Assembly (NCBI RefSeq): GCF_002258315.1
Contig: NZ_NOYD01000005.1
Location: 241,584 to 305,583 of the forward strand
Source: Rhodococcus sp. 06-462-5
Lineage (GTDB): Bacteria > Actinomycetota > Actinomycetes > Mycobacteriales > Mycobacteriaceae
Direction: 5' to 3'
DNA: 64,000 nt
Positions 15,201-20,345 of this stretch are shown piece after piece. The position numbers were made by a program, and so were the translations under genes. A model generated the notes under the pieces. That model saw only the letters and a list, made by a program, of their open reading frames with translations. It searched no databases and had not been told where the DNA came from. The number at the start of each line of letters is the position of its first letter. The stretch's first letter is position 1.

Positions 15201-18200
15201 CGACGGTGAGTTCGCGAGACATCGCCGATTCCAGCGAGATCGCGACCTGGAACAGCGGGTGCCGGGACGTCGAACGCACCGGGTTCAGCACCTCGACGAG
15301 GCGCTCGAACGGCACGTCTGCATGTGCGAAAGCGGACAGATCCGTGTCTCGAACGCGCGAGAGGAGTTCCTCGAACGTCAACGCCGGATCGACCTCGGTG
15401 CGCAGTACGAGCGTGTTGACGAACATGCCGACCAGGTCGTCGAGTGCAGGTTCTCCTCGACCGGCCACGGGCGCACCGATGGCGATGTCGGTGGTGCCGC
15501 TGAGCCGGGCGAGCAGCAGCGCGTACGCGGACTGCATGACCATGAACAGCGAAGCATTGTTGGCACGGGCCAGGCTCGCCAGCGAGGCGTGCAGACGAGC
15601 CGGAACGTCCACCCGAAGCTTGCTGCCCGCGTTCGAGGACACTGCCGGACGTGGCCTGCTCGACGGCAGCGCCAGCTGATCGGGAAGATCCTCGAGAGTT
15701 GCGCTCCAGTAAGCGATTTCGCGCGACGCCAACGACATCGGATCGGTCTCGGGACCGAGCACCGCTCGTTGCCACAGCGCGTAGTCGGCGTATTGGACCT
15801 CGAGCGGCGTCCACTCGGGTGCGCGCCCCTTGATCCGGCTCGAGTACGCAACCAGCACGTCCCGGGCCAACGGACCGAACGACGCCCCGTCGGCGGCGAT
15901 GTGGTGCAACACCATCGCGAGTTCGTGTTCGGTCGGTGAGATCTCGAACAGTGCGATGCGGAAAGGTGTGTCGACCGTGACGTCGAATCCCTTGGCGACC
16001 AGTTCGTGCAGGCGGCCGCCCAGTTCGTCGCGCTCGATGCGGACCGGCAGAATCGTCGCCGGGGTCCGCGCCGCCGTGAGTACGACCTGTTCCGGAGAGC
16101 CGTCCACCTCGGGGTAGACGGTGCGCAGCGTCTCGTGTCGGTCGACGACGTCGGCGAATGCGGCCGACAGGGCCACCACGTCGAGCGGCCCGGTCAGACG
16201 CACGGAGAACGGCAGGTTGTACACCGCCGTGGTGGGATCGAAGCGGTTGAGGAACCACATGCGCTGTTGCGCAGGTGAGAGCGGAATACGCTCGGGTCGT
16301 TCCCGCGACTCCAGCACCGGGGTGTCCGCCCCGAGCCGAGCCGCCGACTCGGCCCTGGCCGCGAGTGCGCCGACGGTGGGAGCCTCGAACAGCTCACGGA
16401 CACCGAGGCGAACTCCCAGAGCGCTGCCGACTCGCGTCACCAACTGCGTGGCGATCAGAGAATTGCCGCCGAGCTCGAAGAAGTCCTCGTCCAGACCGAC
16501 CTTGGAGGCCCCGAGCAGATCCTCGTAGATACCGGCGACGACGTACTCCGCCCGGCTCTGCGGGGCCCGGTACTTCTTCGCACTGCTGAACACCGGTTCC
16601 GGCAACGCTTTCCGGTCGAGCTTGCCACTGGTGTTCAATGGCAGGGCGTCGAGAACGACGACCGCTGCAGGCACCATGTACGACGGCAGGGCCTGACCGG
16701 CGAACTCGATCGCCGCGGCGGATTCGATGGATCGGCCCGGAGTCGCGACGACATACGCCACCAACTGATCACCGGTGACCGTCTGGACCACCAATACCAC
16801 TGCCTGCGAGATGGATTCGTGGGCGAGCAGAACCGTTTCGATCTCGCCGAGCTCGATGCGTTGTCCGCGGAACTTGACCTGGAAATCCGTCCGGCCGATG
16901 TAGTCCAGCACGCCGTCGCTGCGCCAGCGCACGAGGTCACCGGTGCGGTACATCCGCTCGCCGCCGGTGCCGAAGGGGTTGGCGACGAAGCGATCCGAGC
17001 TCAGATCCGGCCTGCCCACGTAGCCGCGCGCCAGCTGGACGCCTGCGAGATACAGCTCGCCCGATTCGCCGATCGGGGTGGGTCGCAGCCGAGCGTCGAG
17101 AACGAAGGCTCTGGTGTTCCACTCGGGTACACCGATCGGAACGGTGCGGGTGTCCTGCGGGCCACTGGGGTGATAGGTGACCGAGACGGCGGCCTCGGTG
17201 GGGCCGTAGAGGTTGTGCAGACCGGCTCGACACATCGCGCGGAACGACGCTGCGGTCTCGACCGGCAGTGCCTCACCGATGACGAACACGTGGCGCAGCG
17301 AACTGCAGGTGCCCGCGGGCGCGTTGGCCACGAACACCGTCAGCATCGACGGCACGAAATCGGTGACGGTGACGCGATGTTCGGCGATCTTGTTGGCGAC
17401 GTAGACCGAGTCTCGATGCCCGTCGGGGGTGGCGAGCACCATCGTCGCGCCGACCCGCAGCGGCAGGAAGAATCCCCAGAGCGAGACGTCGAAGGTGGTG
17501 GCCGTCTTCTGCAGATAGACGTCGGAGGCGTCCATCGGATACTCCGAGAGCATCCACTCCATCTGATTGTCGATCGCCGCGTGCTCGACCGCGACACCCT
17601 TCGGCCGTCCGGTCGAACCGGAGGTGTAGATCACGTACGCGGTATTCGAAAGTCGGAGTGGCGCAGTGCGTTCGGCATCCCGAACGGGCTCCGCGGACCT
17701 GGCCGAGCAGTCGACGAGATCGACCGCAACCGTCTCGGTGCCCTCGGGCAGCGCAACGTCGTCGCGTGAGGAGATCAGCACACATCGCGGCTGTGCGGAG
17801 TCGAGAATGTAGGCGGTGCGATCGGCAGGGTGGTCGGGGTCGATCGGCACCCAGGCACCGCCCGCCGCCACGATCGCGTACATGCCGACGACGAGGTCGA
17901 ACGAACGGCGGATCGAGAGTCCGACGAGAGTCTCGGGGCCGACCCCCATGTCGATCAGGTGGCGAGCCAGGCCGTTCACGCGCGCCGAGAGTGCGCCGTA
18001 GGTGAGAGCTTCGCCCTCGTACACCAGTGCCGTCGTGTCGGGGTGTGCGGCCGCGGCGGCCTCGAAAGCGGACAGCAGCGTGCGCGGTTCGGTCCGGTGC
18101 TCGGTGGCATTCCACTCGGCCACGACGAGTTCGCGTTCGACACCGTCCGTCAGGGCCAGATCCCACACCGCATGCTTCGGTCCCGACGCCACGAAACGGG

Positions 18201-19497
18201 CGAAGAAATCCACGAACCTCTCGTGGTTGCGTCCGGACTGCTCGGGTCCGTACAGATTGGGATTGGACTCGAAGTCGATGTGGGTGGTCGACCCGGCAAC
18301 GCTGGTGTAGAGGTTGAGCCCGAAGTCCTCGATGAGGCCGGTCGAGAGAATGTTGATGCCGCCGACCATCGAGCCGAGGCGCACCTCGCCGAAGAACAGC
18401 ATGATGTTGACCCACGGGCCGAAGAACGAGGCCTGACCGCTGGCCGCTCCGGCGTCGCGCCGAATGTCCTCGTGCCGGTATCGCTGGTGACGCAGTGCGC
18501 CGGAGACCTCCGCATTGACGCGCGCGAGCAGCGTCTCGACGGTGGTGTCGTCCGACACGTCGAGCCGCAGGGGAACGACGTTGGAGACCATGCCGCCGGA
18601 GCGGCGCAACACCGCGGTGGTGCGCGCGGTGACCGGGAGCGAGAGCACGACGTCCTTGCGTCCGGTCATCTGCGCGAGGTAGGCGGCGAAGCCGGCGATG
18701 ACGATGGTTGCCATCGTCGTGTCGGTCTCGACACGCAGGGCTTCGAGGCTGTCCATCGTCTCGGTGGACAGAGCTGTGCTGTCGATCTGACTCGTCGCTG
18801 CGGGAGCAGCGGTGTGACCGGCGAGGGTGGTGACTCCGTCGATCCCGTCGATCCGCGACGCCCAGTACTCGCGATCGGCCTCGAAACGGCTCGAGTCGCG
18901 GTAGGCCACGTCGATGTCGTAGACCTTGGTCAGGTCCGATGCCAGGTTCTTGCTCGGTTCGGTGCCCTCGACCGCAGCGGTGTAGAGCTCGGCCGCGCGG
19001 TTCATGAACGTGACGGCACCGAATCCGTCGAGCACCACGTGATGCACGCGCTCGTACCAGAACCAGACGTCGTCCTCCAGGCGCAGGACGGTCGCGGCGA
19101 TCAGTCGGTCGCGGAGGATGTCGATCGGCGCGCTGTAGTCGGCGTGCATCCACGCCAGTGCCGCTGCCCGCGGATCGGCCTCACCGCGTAGATCCAGATA
19201 ATTCAGTGAGTCGTCGAGTGTGGGATCGACGAGCTGCCGGGGCTCGGCGTCGATCTCGACGATGCGCACGAAACCGGACTGCAGCTCGAGTGCCGCCTGT
19301 GACGATGCTCGACGGAGCAACTCCACGTCGAGCTCGCCGTGCAGCTCGATGTACTGGGCGATGTTCGCGGGTACCGAGGGGTCCACATGCTGCGCGAACC
19401 ACATTCCCAATTGGGCCGGTGACAGTGGGAACGACGAATGCTCAGGACTGTCGACTCCGTCGTCGTGTCCAGCACCTTCCACACCTAGCGGGTCCAA
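1..19497 (-). CDS. Giant non-ribosomal peptide synthetase, at least six modules (3' end outside the window)
   Basis: One reading frame runs from a TTG start at 19497 to the left edge, at least 6,499 codons. I checked the frame at the N-terminus, at T domains 1-5 and at the left edge, and it is the same throughout. The TTG start has a good ribosome site (GAGAGG six bases upstream); the next candidate, GTG at 19482, lacks one. The order is C-A-T six times, then the start of a seventh C domain. C domains 1-6 keep HHxxxDG; A domains carry SGSTG(R/K)PKG; T domains carry LGGNSL. I see no epimerase, methylation, cyclisation or thioesterase domain inside the window. A-domain codes read by eye predict unknown-Thr-Ser-Ser-Thr-unknown. 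The product is an at least seven-unit hydroxyl-rich peptide, perhaps a siderophore or acyl-peptide. No MbtH or tailoring gene lies within the window. The assembly-line identity is certain; the product is inference. Confidence 0.97.
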   Translation of the reverse strand, partial: MDPLGVEGAGHDDGVDSPEHSSFPLSPAQLGMWFAQHVDPSVPANIAQYIELHGELDVELLRRASSQAALELQSGFVRIVEIDAEPRQLVDPTLDDSLNYLDLRGEADPRAAALAWMHADYSAPIDILRDRLIAATVLRLEDDVWFWYERVHHVVLDGFGAVTFMNRAAELYTAAVEGTEPSKNLASDLTKVYDIDVAYRDSSRFEADREYWASRIDGIDGVTTLAGHTAAPAATSQIDSTALSTETMDSLEALRVETDTTMATIVIAGFAAYLAQMTGRKDVVLSLPVTARTTAVLRRSGGMVSNVVPLRLDVSDDTTVETLLARVNAEVSGALRHQRYRHEDIRRDAGAASGQASFFGPWVNIMLFFGEVRLGSMVGGINILSTGLIEDFGLNLYTSVAGSTTHIDFESNPNLYGPEQSGRNHERFVDFFARFVASGPKHAVWDLALTDGVERELVVAEWNATEHRTEPRTLLSAFEAAAAAHPDTTALVYEGEALTYGALSARVNGLARHLIDMGVGPETLVGLSIRRSFDLVVGMYAIVAAGGAWVPIDPDHPADRTAYILDSAQPRCVLISSRDDVALPEGTETVAVDLVDCSARSAEPVRDAERTAPLRLSNTAYVIYTSGSTGRPKGVAVEHAAIDNQMEWMLSEYPMDASDVYLQKTATTFDVSLWGFFLPLRVGATMVLATPDGHRDSVYVANKIAEHRVTVTDFVPSMLTVFVANAPAGTCSSLRHVFVIGEALPVETAASFRAMCRAGLHNLYGPTEAAVSVTYHPSGPQDTRTVPIGVPEWNTRAFVLDARLRPTPIGESGELYLAGVQLARGYVGRPDLSSDRFVANPFGTGGERMYRTGDLVRWRSDGVLDYIGRTDFQVKFRGQRIELGEIETVLLAHESISQAVVLVVQTVTGDQLVAYVVATPGRSIESAAAIEFAGQALPSYMVPAAVVVLDALPLNTSGKLDRKALPEPVFSSAKKYRAPQSRAEYVVAGIYEDLLGASKVGLDEDFFELGGNSLIATQLVTRVGSALGVRLGVRELFEAPTVGALAARAESAARLGADTPVLESRERPERIPLSPAQQRMWFLNRFDPTTAVYNLPFSVRLTGPLDVVALSAAFADVVDRHETLRTVYPEVDGSPEQVVLTAARTPATILPVRIERDELGGRLHELVAKGFDVTVDTPFRIALFEISPTEHELAMVLHHIAADGASFGPLARDVLVAYSSRIKGRAPEWTPLEVQYADYALWQRAVLGPETDPMSLASREIAYWSATLEDLPDQLALPSSRPRPAVSSNAGSKLRVDVPARLHASLASLARANNASLFMVMQSAYALLLARLSGTTDIAIGAPVAGRGEPALDDLVGMFVNTLVLRTEVDPALTFEELLSRVRDTDLSAFAHADVPFERLVEVLNPVRSTSRHPLFQVAISLESAMSRELTVGGLRAEAAEFDVPIAKFDVQLWLTEHLDDGAPAGIDAVFEYATDLFDVDLVESFARRFLTILDAVTTDATVPVGDVTIVDAAEHRSVVSQWNASGDDVSRELTLVDLLDAAAAAHPDAVAVRFDGSSMTYAEFDAHTNRLARVLISHGVGPESLVAVALPRSAELIVALVAVIKAGGGYLPVDPSYPLDRVEYMLDDARPTTVLLSGSDRVELPSDVETRTGAALLDIDTVDLSSVSGDPVTDEDRRSPLRPDNVAYVIYTSGSTGKPKGVMIPHRNVVRLLDNTDSVYGFGADDVWTMFHSYAFDFSVWELWGPLLYGGTLVVVDYFTSRSPEAFHRLLVDEQVTVLNQTPSAFYQLSEADRTTATEHGELSLRYVIFGGEALEQRRLTGWFERHGHRTPQLVNMYGITETTVHVSYRALDAASVETSASVVGKPIAGLRVFVLDTRLHPVPVGVPGEMYVAGGQLARGYLGRRELTSVRFVANPFASGADEGSLLYRTGDLAQWNAAGELEYLGRSDDQVKVRGFRIELGEVEAAVTAQPTVTQAAVVVREDSPGAARLVAYVVSAAVEGRPIVDIEDIRTGIAEVLPEYMVPSAFVVLDSIPLTVNGKLDRRALPAPVFEVREFRAPTTPIEEIVADVFADVLGVERVGLDDDFFELGGNSLIATQVVSRLGVALDATVPVRMLFEASTVALLAVRVEQAAGEGGRVALVATVRPERIPLSLAQQRMWFLNRFDADSTAYNIPFALKLTGELDVAALQVAIMDVIDRHESLRTVYPDTAAGPQQSILDAAQTVPNLMPIPTSGADIQRQVFTLASTTFDVTVNVPIQARLFEIGPREHVIAMVVHHISADGWSMGPLARDLMIAYASRTAWENPAWMPLEVQYADYSLWQRSVLGSEDDPQSLISGQVDYWADMLAGLPDQLDLPTDRPRPNRQSYQGSSIRFDVPAEVHRGLSSLAHTHNASLFMVVHAALAVLLARLSGTEDIAIGTPVAGRGDAALDDVVGMFVNTLVLRTDIESGRTFSEQIGRAREVALGAFGHADLPFERLVEVLNPSRSQARHPLFQVMLSFENLTRTHVDLPGLSVDSVALDAEVAKFDLQLTVTESIGVDGRGQGMAAELTYATDLFDADTVRGFSERFVRMLTAVVADPSVSVGDIDLLEDGERDRVVTAWNRTEHEVPEQVTLVDLFDRQVAETPDAQALVFEGERLTYAEFAGRANRLARHLVSVGVGPDSLVGLAIGRSLDLFVGMYAIVKAGAGYVPIDPSQPADRNEYIVATAAPVRVLSTTRDHVEFAGVETIDIDTLDVSDLSSMPLSDAERRAPLRPSNLAYVIFTSGSTGRPKGVGVSHEAIVNRLLWMQHEYRLSAGDVVLQKTPSTFDVSVWEFFWALQNGASVAVAVPDGHRDAMYLLDVIAREHVSVVHFVPSMMSVFVPEVERRRASGASLRLVFASGEALAPTTARALRRAIAGVELHNLYGPTEAAVDVTYHAVTDEDSDVMPIGAPVWNTSVYVLDSRLHPTPVGVAGELYLAGTQLARGYVGRSDLTADRFVAHPFATGGRRLYRTGDVVRWNRSGELEYVGRSDFQVKLRGLRIELGEIESALLAQRSISQAVVVVRNEQLVGYVVPSGASVETGAVLGALRSRLAEYMVPSTLIVLEEFPLGASGKLDRKALPDPAFEVTEYREPTNDIERTVAEVFAQVLGVERVGLDDDFFELGGNSLIATQLVSRLGVALDTRIAVRELFDTSTVADLAARLSTLVATGSRPPLVPQQRPQHIPLSLAQQRMWFLNKFDVESAANNIPIAVRLSGLLDRRAMQIAVADVVARQQSLRTVFPETDGTAHQVIVDAASATPDLTPIDIAAHDVADALRELATTGFDLSKDLPFRTRLFEVSPTEHLLVFVVHHIAADGFSLGPLTRDVMNAYAARSMSQEPYWSPLPIDYADYSLWQREVLGSEDDPQSVVSQQIDYWTTALAGLPDQLDVPSDRPRPVVASNSGALVRFSIDEDLHRALIDAARAENASLFMVVHTSLAVLLSRLSGEADIAIGTPVAGRGEAALDDLIGMFVNTLVLRTEIDTARRFDQVLADTRETDLSALAHVDVPFERLVEILNPARSTARHPLVQVVLAFQNLGQKDLELPGLSVSGVDFETLVALFDLQFTFVESIGPSGAPQGMTVDVTYATDLFDEATVVTLGDRLITVLEAVAGNLSTVVGDIELLEPVERRRVLVDWNDTQHELDRAQTLASLAGQVDSSSPALVFGDEILTYGEFHERVARLARFLIARGVGPESAVGIAARRSVELLVGIHAIIAAGGAYVPIDPDQPAERIAHILGTAAPVCVLTTSRDAVEADGVEVLDIDTLDLSGFSDAPITDADRISALAPSNTAYVIFTSGSTGQPKGVAVTHEAIVNRLLWMQAEYELAADDVVLQKTPVTFDVSVWELFWPLQIGATLVIAKPDGHRDPQYLLETIEAQSVTTAHFVPSLLEVFVSVVAAASSPAATSLRTLFASGEALPAEVGDRLRRVLPGVALHNLYGPTEAAVDVTYHAVSEADVDLVPIGVPVWNTRTYVLDARLSPVAPGVAGELYLAGVQLARGYLGRTDLTADRFLPDPFGEPGARMYRTGDLVRWRAAASGSGRLEYLGRTDFQVKLRGLRIELGEIETVLRKHPSVESAVVLVRQTAVAGDQLVAYVVPAVGGTVDVAELTDFASRSLASYMVPAATVVLDALPLTPNGKLDRRALPEPNIEQRAFRAPSTTSEIVVAEVFRDVLGIDVVGADDEFFALGGNSLVATRVASRIGAALDTTVTVRTIFEASTVSALAARLDELSGSGRRIPLVRTDLPDLVPLSLAQRRMWFLNRFDPESATENLPVAIELSGDLDIPALRAAVADVVERHESLRTVYPEVDGVASQVIVPAEQVTPDLVPTATTAAELPSALAALAMGGFDVTAAPPLRAALFELDSDRHVLAFVTHHIAADGFSIGPMTRDLMVAYAARSAGTEPGWAPLAVRYVDYTLWQQAVLGSEDDATSPVSNQIRHWTRALSSLPDEVTFPGDRVRPDRSSYRGGNITLALDAETHGRLGDVARANQSSLFMVLHSSLAVLLARLSGETDIAIGTPVAGRGEAALDDVIGMFVNTLVLRTDIDHGGAFTELLARARETDLSAFAHAEVPFERLVEVLDPPRSAARHPLIQVMLTVQNMEQTELELPGLSVRAVDLDVETAKFDVQFTFTENHVDGGMTIDVTFARDLYDDSTARAIGERLIRVLESVAGDPEQRIGDVPVMDEAERGRVLALAQDAPAVADSLDTIVDLFAARVAEDPDAPAVVFEGASRSYREIDESSTALAKILAAQGVGPESLVAVVLPRTADLVVALLAVLKAGGAYVPIDPSYPADRIEFVLTDSRPVAVLTWTGVDVALPAELPRIDIDTASAESDLPATDPIPATAASTAYVIYTSGSTGKPKGVLIPHRNVVRLLANTARHFDFGRGDVWTLFHSFAFDFSVWELWGPLTTGGSVVVVDYFTSRSPETLRELLVRERVTVLNQTPSAFYQLDQVDRTAGSAGDYSLRYIVFGGEALELRRLTGWFDRHGDASPQLVNMYGITETTVHVSHRVVDARSAAQASGSLVGRAISGLSVYVLDSRLSLVPAGVPGEMYVSGGQVARGYLGRAGLSATRFVADPFAGDGSVLYRTGDVARWSTDGELEFVGRADDQVKIRGFRIELGEVESAVASAPVVGQAAVIVREDTPGAARLVAYVVPAAESTIDIDVVRAAVGENLPEYMVPSAFVVLDAIPLTANGKLDRRALPEPAARTREFRPPTTPVEELVADVFADVLGVERVGLDDDFFELGGNSLVATQVVSRLGAAAETTVPVRALFEAPTVAALAARVEQGSGVAARPALVASTRPSRVPLSLAQQRMWFLNRFDSESTAYNIPFALRLSGRLDVQALQRAVADVIERHETLRSVYPDSPEGPHQVIVPMSEVPTTLEVIDTDAESVTARVLELLSATFDVTTQVPLKTALFRVSDTEFVLGMVIHHISADGLSVMPLSTDVMTAYAARTRGSDPAWAPLPVQYADYALWQRQVLGSEEDSESIAAQQIRYWEATLAELPEQIELPLDRPRPAEQSFRGGRVDFRIDAAAHARLTELARAHNATVFMAVHAAFAVLLARMSGSPDIVVGTPIAGRGEAAIENLVGMFVNTLVLRLDVAGGASFEDLLDAARETDLHAFANSDIPFERLVEVVNPTRSTARHPLFQVGFSFQNFARREFELDGLDISALDTETGTSQFDLHLIVSDAPREDEVSGGFDALLTYATDLFDERTARSLVARFEAVLDAVAASPSTPVGDLDLFLDGELPAIVDEWNDTDRDFDSAGGTTLADLFVDSAARNGDAVALVHDDGTLTYGEFSERVSRLARHLIGLGVGPEVPVGLAIRRSVDLLVGMYAISVAGGAYVPIDPDQPAERNALVLETAAPLCVLTSGAVGTEISSAATVVDLTQLDLASCSPAPVDASERSGVLSADNTAYVIFTSGSTGRPKGVAVSHGAVVNQLNWLRAEYGLDETDASLLKTAATFDLSVWEFWSQLTSGGRLVVANPEGHRDPDYLLTLIRRHAVTTLHLVPSMLSMLGTVAAGELSPDLRRVLAIGEALPAAVAQDFRRHNGSAELHNLYGPTEAAVSVTSHPVTDADTVAVPIGVPESNTAVFVLDSRLHPVPAGVTGELYLAGAQLARGYFGRADLTAERFVANPFDPNGTRMYRTGDLVRWRVPLVDGAPAAARLDYIERADFQVKIRGFRIELGEIEAALRAQATVADTAVVVHTGESMGDQLVAYVVGQSGAVLDVASVEAELARAVPSYMVPAAFVVLDALPLNANGKLDRRALPAPQFEVAEFRAPVTPIEEIVASTVAELLGLDRAGLDDDFFALGGNSLVATQLVSRLGQALDAQIPVRAVFAASTVAGLAAHIAPLVGGGARRELTVRERPDLLPLSIAQERMWTINRIDPGSSAYNIPVAVRLTGALDIDSLRGAFDDVLGRHEILRTAYPDSVDGPVQQIGSVAEVGVELTPERVEPDA
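295..3509 (-). other. NRPS module 6: C-A (specificity unassigned)-T
   Basis: The C domain has HHISADG near 3090. The A-domain code reads D-L-W-H-L-I-L-V-S-K. It shares the unusual tail I-L-V-S-K with module 1 and partly resembles a serine code, but I cannot assign it. The T domain has ALGGNSLVATQL near 435. Confidence 0.75.
3510..6689 (-). other. NRPS module 5: C-A(Thr)-T
   Basis: The C domain has HHIAADG near 6275. The A-domain code reads D-F-W-N-V-G-M-V-H-K, a threonine signature differing from module 2 at one position. Modules 2 and 5 share near-identical text around cores A4-A5 (FDFSVWELWGPL, NMYGITETTVHV), so their A domains look like duplicates. The T domain has ELGGNSLVATQ near 3655. 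Confidence 0.85.
6690..9899 (-). other. NRPS module 4: C-A(Ser)-T
   Basis: The C domain has HHIAADG near 9480. The A-domain code reads D-V-W-H-F-S-L-V-D-K, the same serine code as module 3, but here the codon use is like the rest of the gene. The T domain reads ALGGNSLVATR near 6840. Confidence 0.85.
9900..13064 (-). other. NRPS module 3: C-A(Ser)-T, A domain with aberrant codon use
   Basis: The C domain has HHISADG near 12650. The A-domain code reads D-V-W-H-F-S-L-V-D-K, a standard serine signature. Within the A domain, from about 10870 to 11640, the coding strand changes to G- and T-ending codons and the plus strand becomes C-rich and G-poor, unlike the flanking NRPS DNA. The T domain has ELGGNSLIATQL near 10040. 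Confidence 0.85.
13065..16319 (-). other. NRPS module 2: C-A(Thr)-T
   Basis: The C domain opens with LSPAQQRMWFLNRF and has HHIAADG near 15890. The A-domain code reads D-F-W-N-I-G-M-V-H-K, the standard threonine signature, with the YGITETTVHV form of core A5 also usual for Thr. The T domain has ELGGNSLIATQ near 13205. No epimerisation domain follows, because the next C domain begins after a short linker. Confidence 0.85.
16320..19497 (-). other. NRPS module 1: starter-like C, A (specificity unassigned), T
   Basis: The C domain (about 19440-18110) differs from all the others. It carries HHVVLDG and an RRHQRY-type stretch followed by a FGPWVNI-like segment, both typical of the EntF/DhbF condensation domain that accepts an aryl acid from a stand-alone carrier protein. 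By alignment to GrsA the A-domain code is D-V-W-D-F-I-L-V-S-K (about 17540-17180), which matches no signature I know. The T-domain serine lies in ELGGNSLIA near 16460. The first unit is therefore probably an acyl- or aryl-capped amino acid of unknown identity. Confidence 0.75.
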
Positions 19498-19764
19498 TCG
19501 AATCCTCTCTTTCCCACAATCACACGCGCCCCCACCGGCCGCCGAATCGGCAGCGATCGGTGGGCACCGAACACGTCGAGCAAGTTGCTTACTTCGTTCT
19601 CTATTTTCTCACCGGAAACAACTCGAAGTTACCTTTCAGTACATATCCGTATGCATGTACCGGACCGTTACATGTCGGTACCCGATTCGGGTCCACCCGA
19701 CACACTCCGACTCATTCGGCACCCGGTCAATCTACAGGCCCGACAGCGCGGATCTCGTCGGTCG
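19498..19764 (-). promoter_or_regulatory. Likely promoter/control region of the NRPS gene
   Basis: This 267-base gap between the PPOX gene stop and the NRPS start is visibly more AT-rich than its surroundings. It contains the inverted repeat GTACAT (19639-19644) and ATGTAC (19655-19660), with further GTAC- and ACATGT-like words up to about 19682. The ribosome site of the NRPS (GAGAGG) is at its lower end. I looked for an iron-box (IdeR/DtxR) palindrome and did not find a convincing one. An operator role for the repeat is a guess. Confidence 0.4.
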
Positions 19765-20190
19765 TCATCCCGTCATGTCGAAAGCGGCAATAACCTTGGA
19801 CGGCCTGATCCGTACGATCAATTCGCCCGGTACGCCGTTCCGAGCGCCGAACTCCTCGGCTCGCTCGCGGCCCATGTACCTGGCCCCGATCTCGGTCGCT
19901 GTGCGGACCAACTCGGCGGGGTCCTCGTCGACCGACGCGATGCCCTGCACCTGGACGAATCCGTACGGTGGCTCCTCGAGATCGACGGTCAGCACGACGC
20001 GTGGATCACGGCTGATCGACTTCCCCTTCGCCGTGTCGGCCCCGGTGTTGAACACGATTGCGTCGCCCTCGACGACGAACCAGATGGGTGCCACCAGTGG
20101 CCTTCCGTCGGAGGCGAGGTACCCGAGCTTGCCGGTGCGGGTGCCCGCGGACAGAAACTCGCGTACGCGCGGATCGGTGATCGACGTCAT
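19765..20190 (-). CDS. PPOX-class flavin/F420-binding split-barrel protein
   Basis: The 141-residue product has the pyridoxamine-phosphate-oxidase-like split-barrel pattern. It starts MTSITDPRVREFL, and an early strand (GKLGYLASDGRPLVAPIWFVV) is followed by a phosphate-gripping segment (KGKSISRDPRVVLTVD) and a late GELIVRIRPSKV strand. This layout fits the short actinobacterial PPOX proteins that bind F420 or flavin and reduce or bind small substrates; the substrate cannot be told. I chose the ATG at 20190 because the family starts there, and the frame's upstream extension reads like untranslated DNA. The gene stands alone between the NRPS and the glycerate kinase, on the same strand as both, with 155 bases upstream for a promoter. 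Confidence 0.8.
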   Translation of the reverse strand: MTSITDPRVREFLSAGTRTGKLGYLASDGRPLVAPIWFVVEGDAIVFNTGADTAKGKSISRDPRVVLTVDLEEPPYGFVQVQGIASVDEDPAELVRTATEIGARYMGRERAEEFGARNGVPGELIVRIRPSKVIAAFDMTG

Positions 20191-20345
20191 CGCTGTCACG
20201 CTACGCGGGTGGTCCGACAGAAGCGGCGATCTCGGACACTTCCGCAGGTCTGCGGGGCCGATTCGCACTGCTCGGACATCCCCGACCAGCTCTCGTGCGT
20301 CGTACGGACGATGCGCGCGGTCGATTCCGCTCGACCGGTGCCGAC

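Noticed and set aside
12889..15939. A 1,016-codon plus-strand open frame across the NRPS (with others such as 4375-6117, 6283-8169, 8209-9858)
   Set aside because: They are antisense shadows of the GC-rich NRPS frame. Their translations are Arg/Asp/Val-rich without domains, while the minus-strand frame shows C, A and T motifs throughout.
1..19497. Epimerisation or thioesterase domains inside the NRPS
   Set aside because: T domains are followed directly by C-domain openings, spacing between T domains is a constant 1,055-1,085 residues, and no GxSxG thioesterase segment was found in the window.
19498..19764. IdeR/DtxR iron box before the NRPS
   Set aside because: No TTAGG-type 19-base palindrome could be found by eye; only unrelated GTAC words are present.
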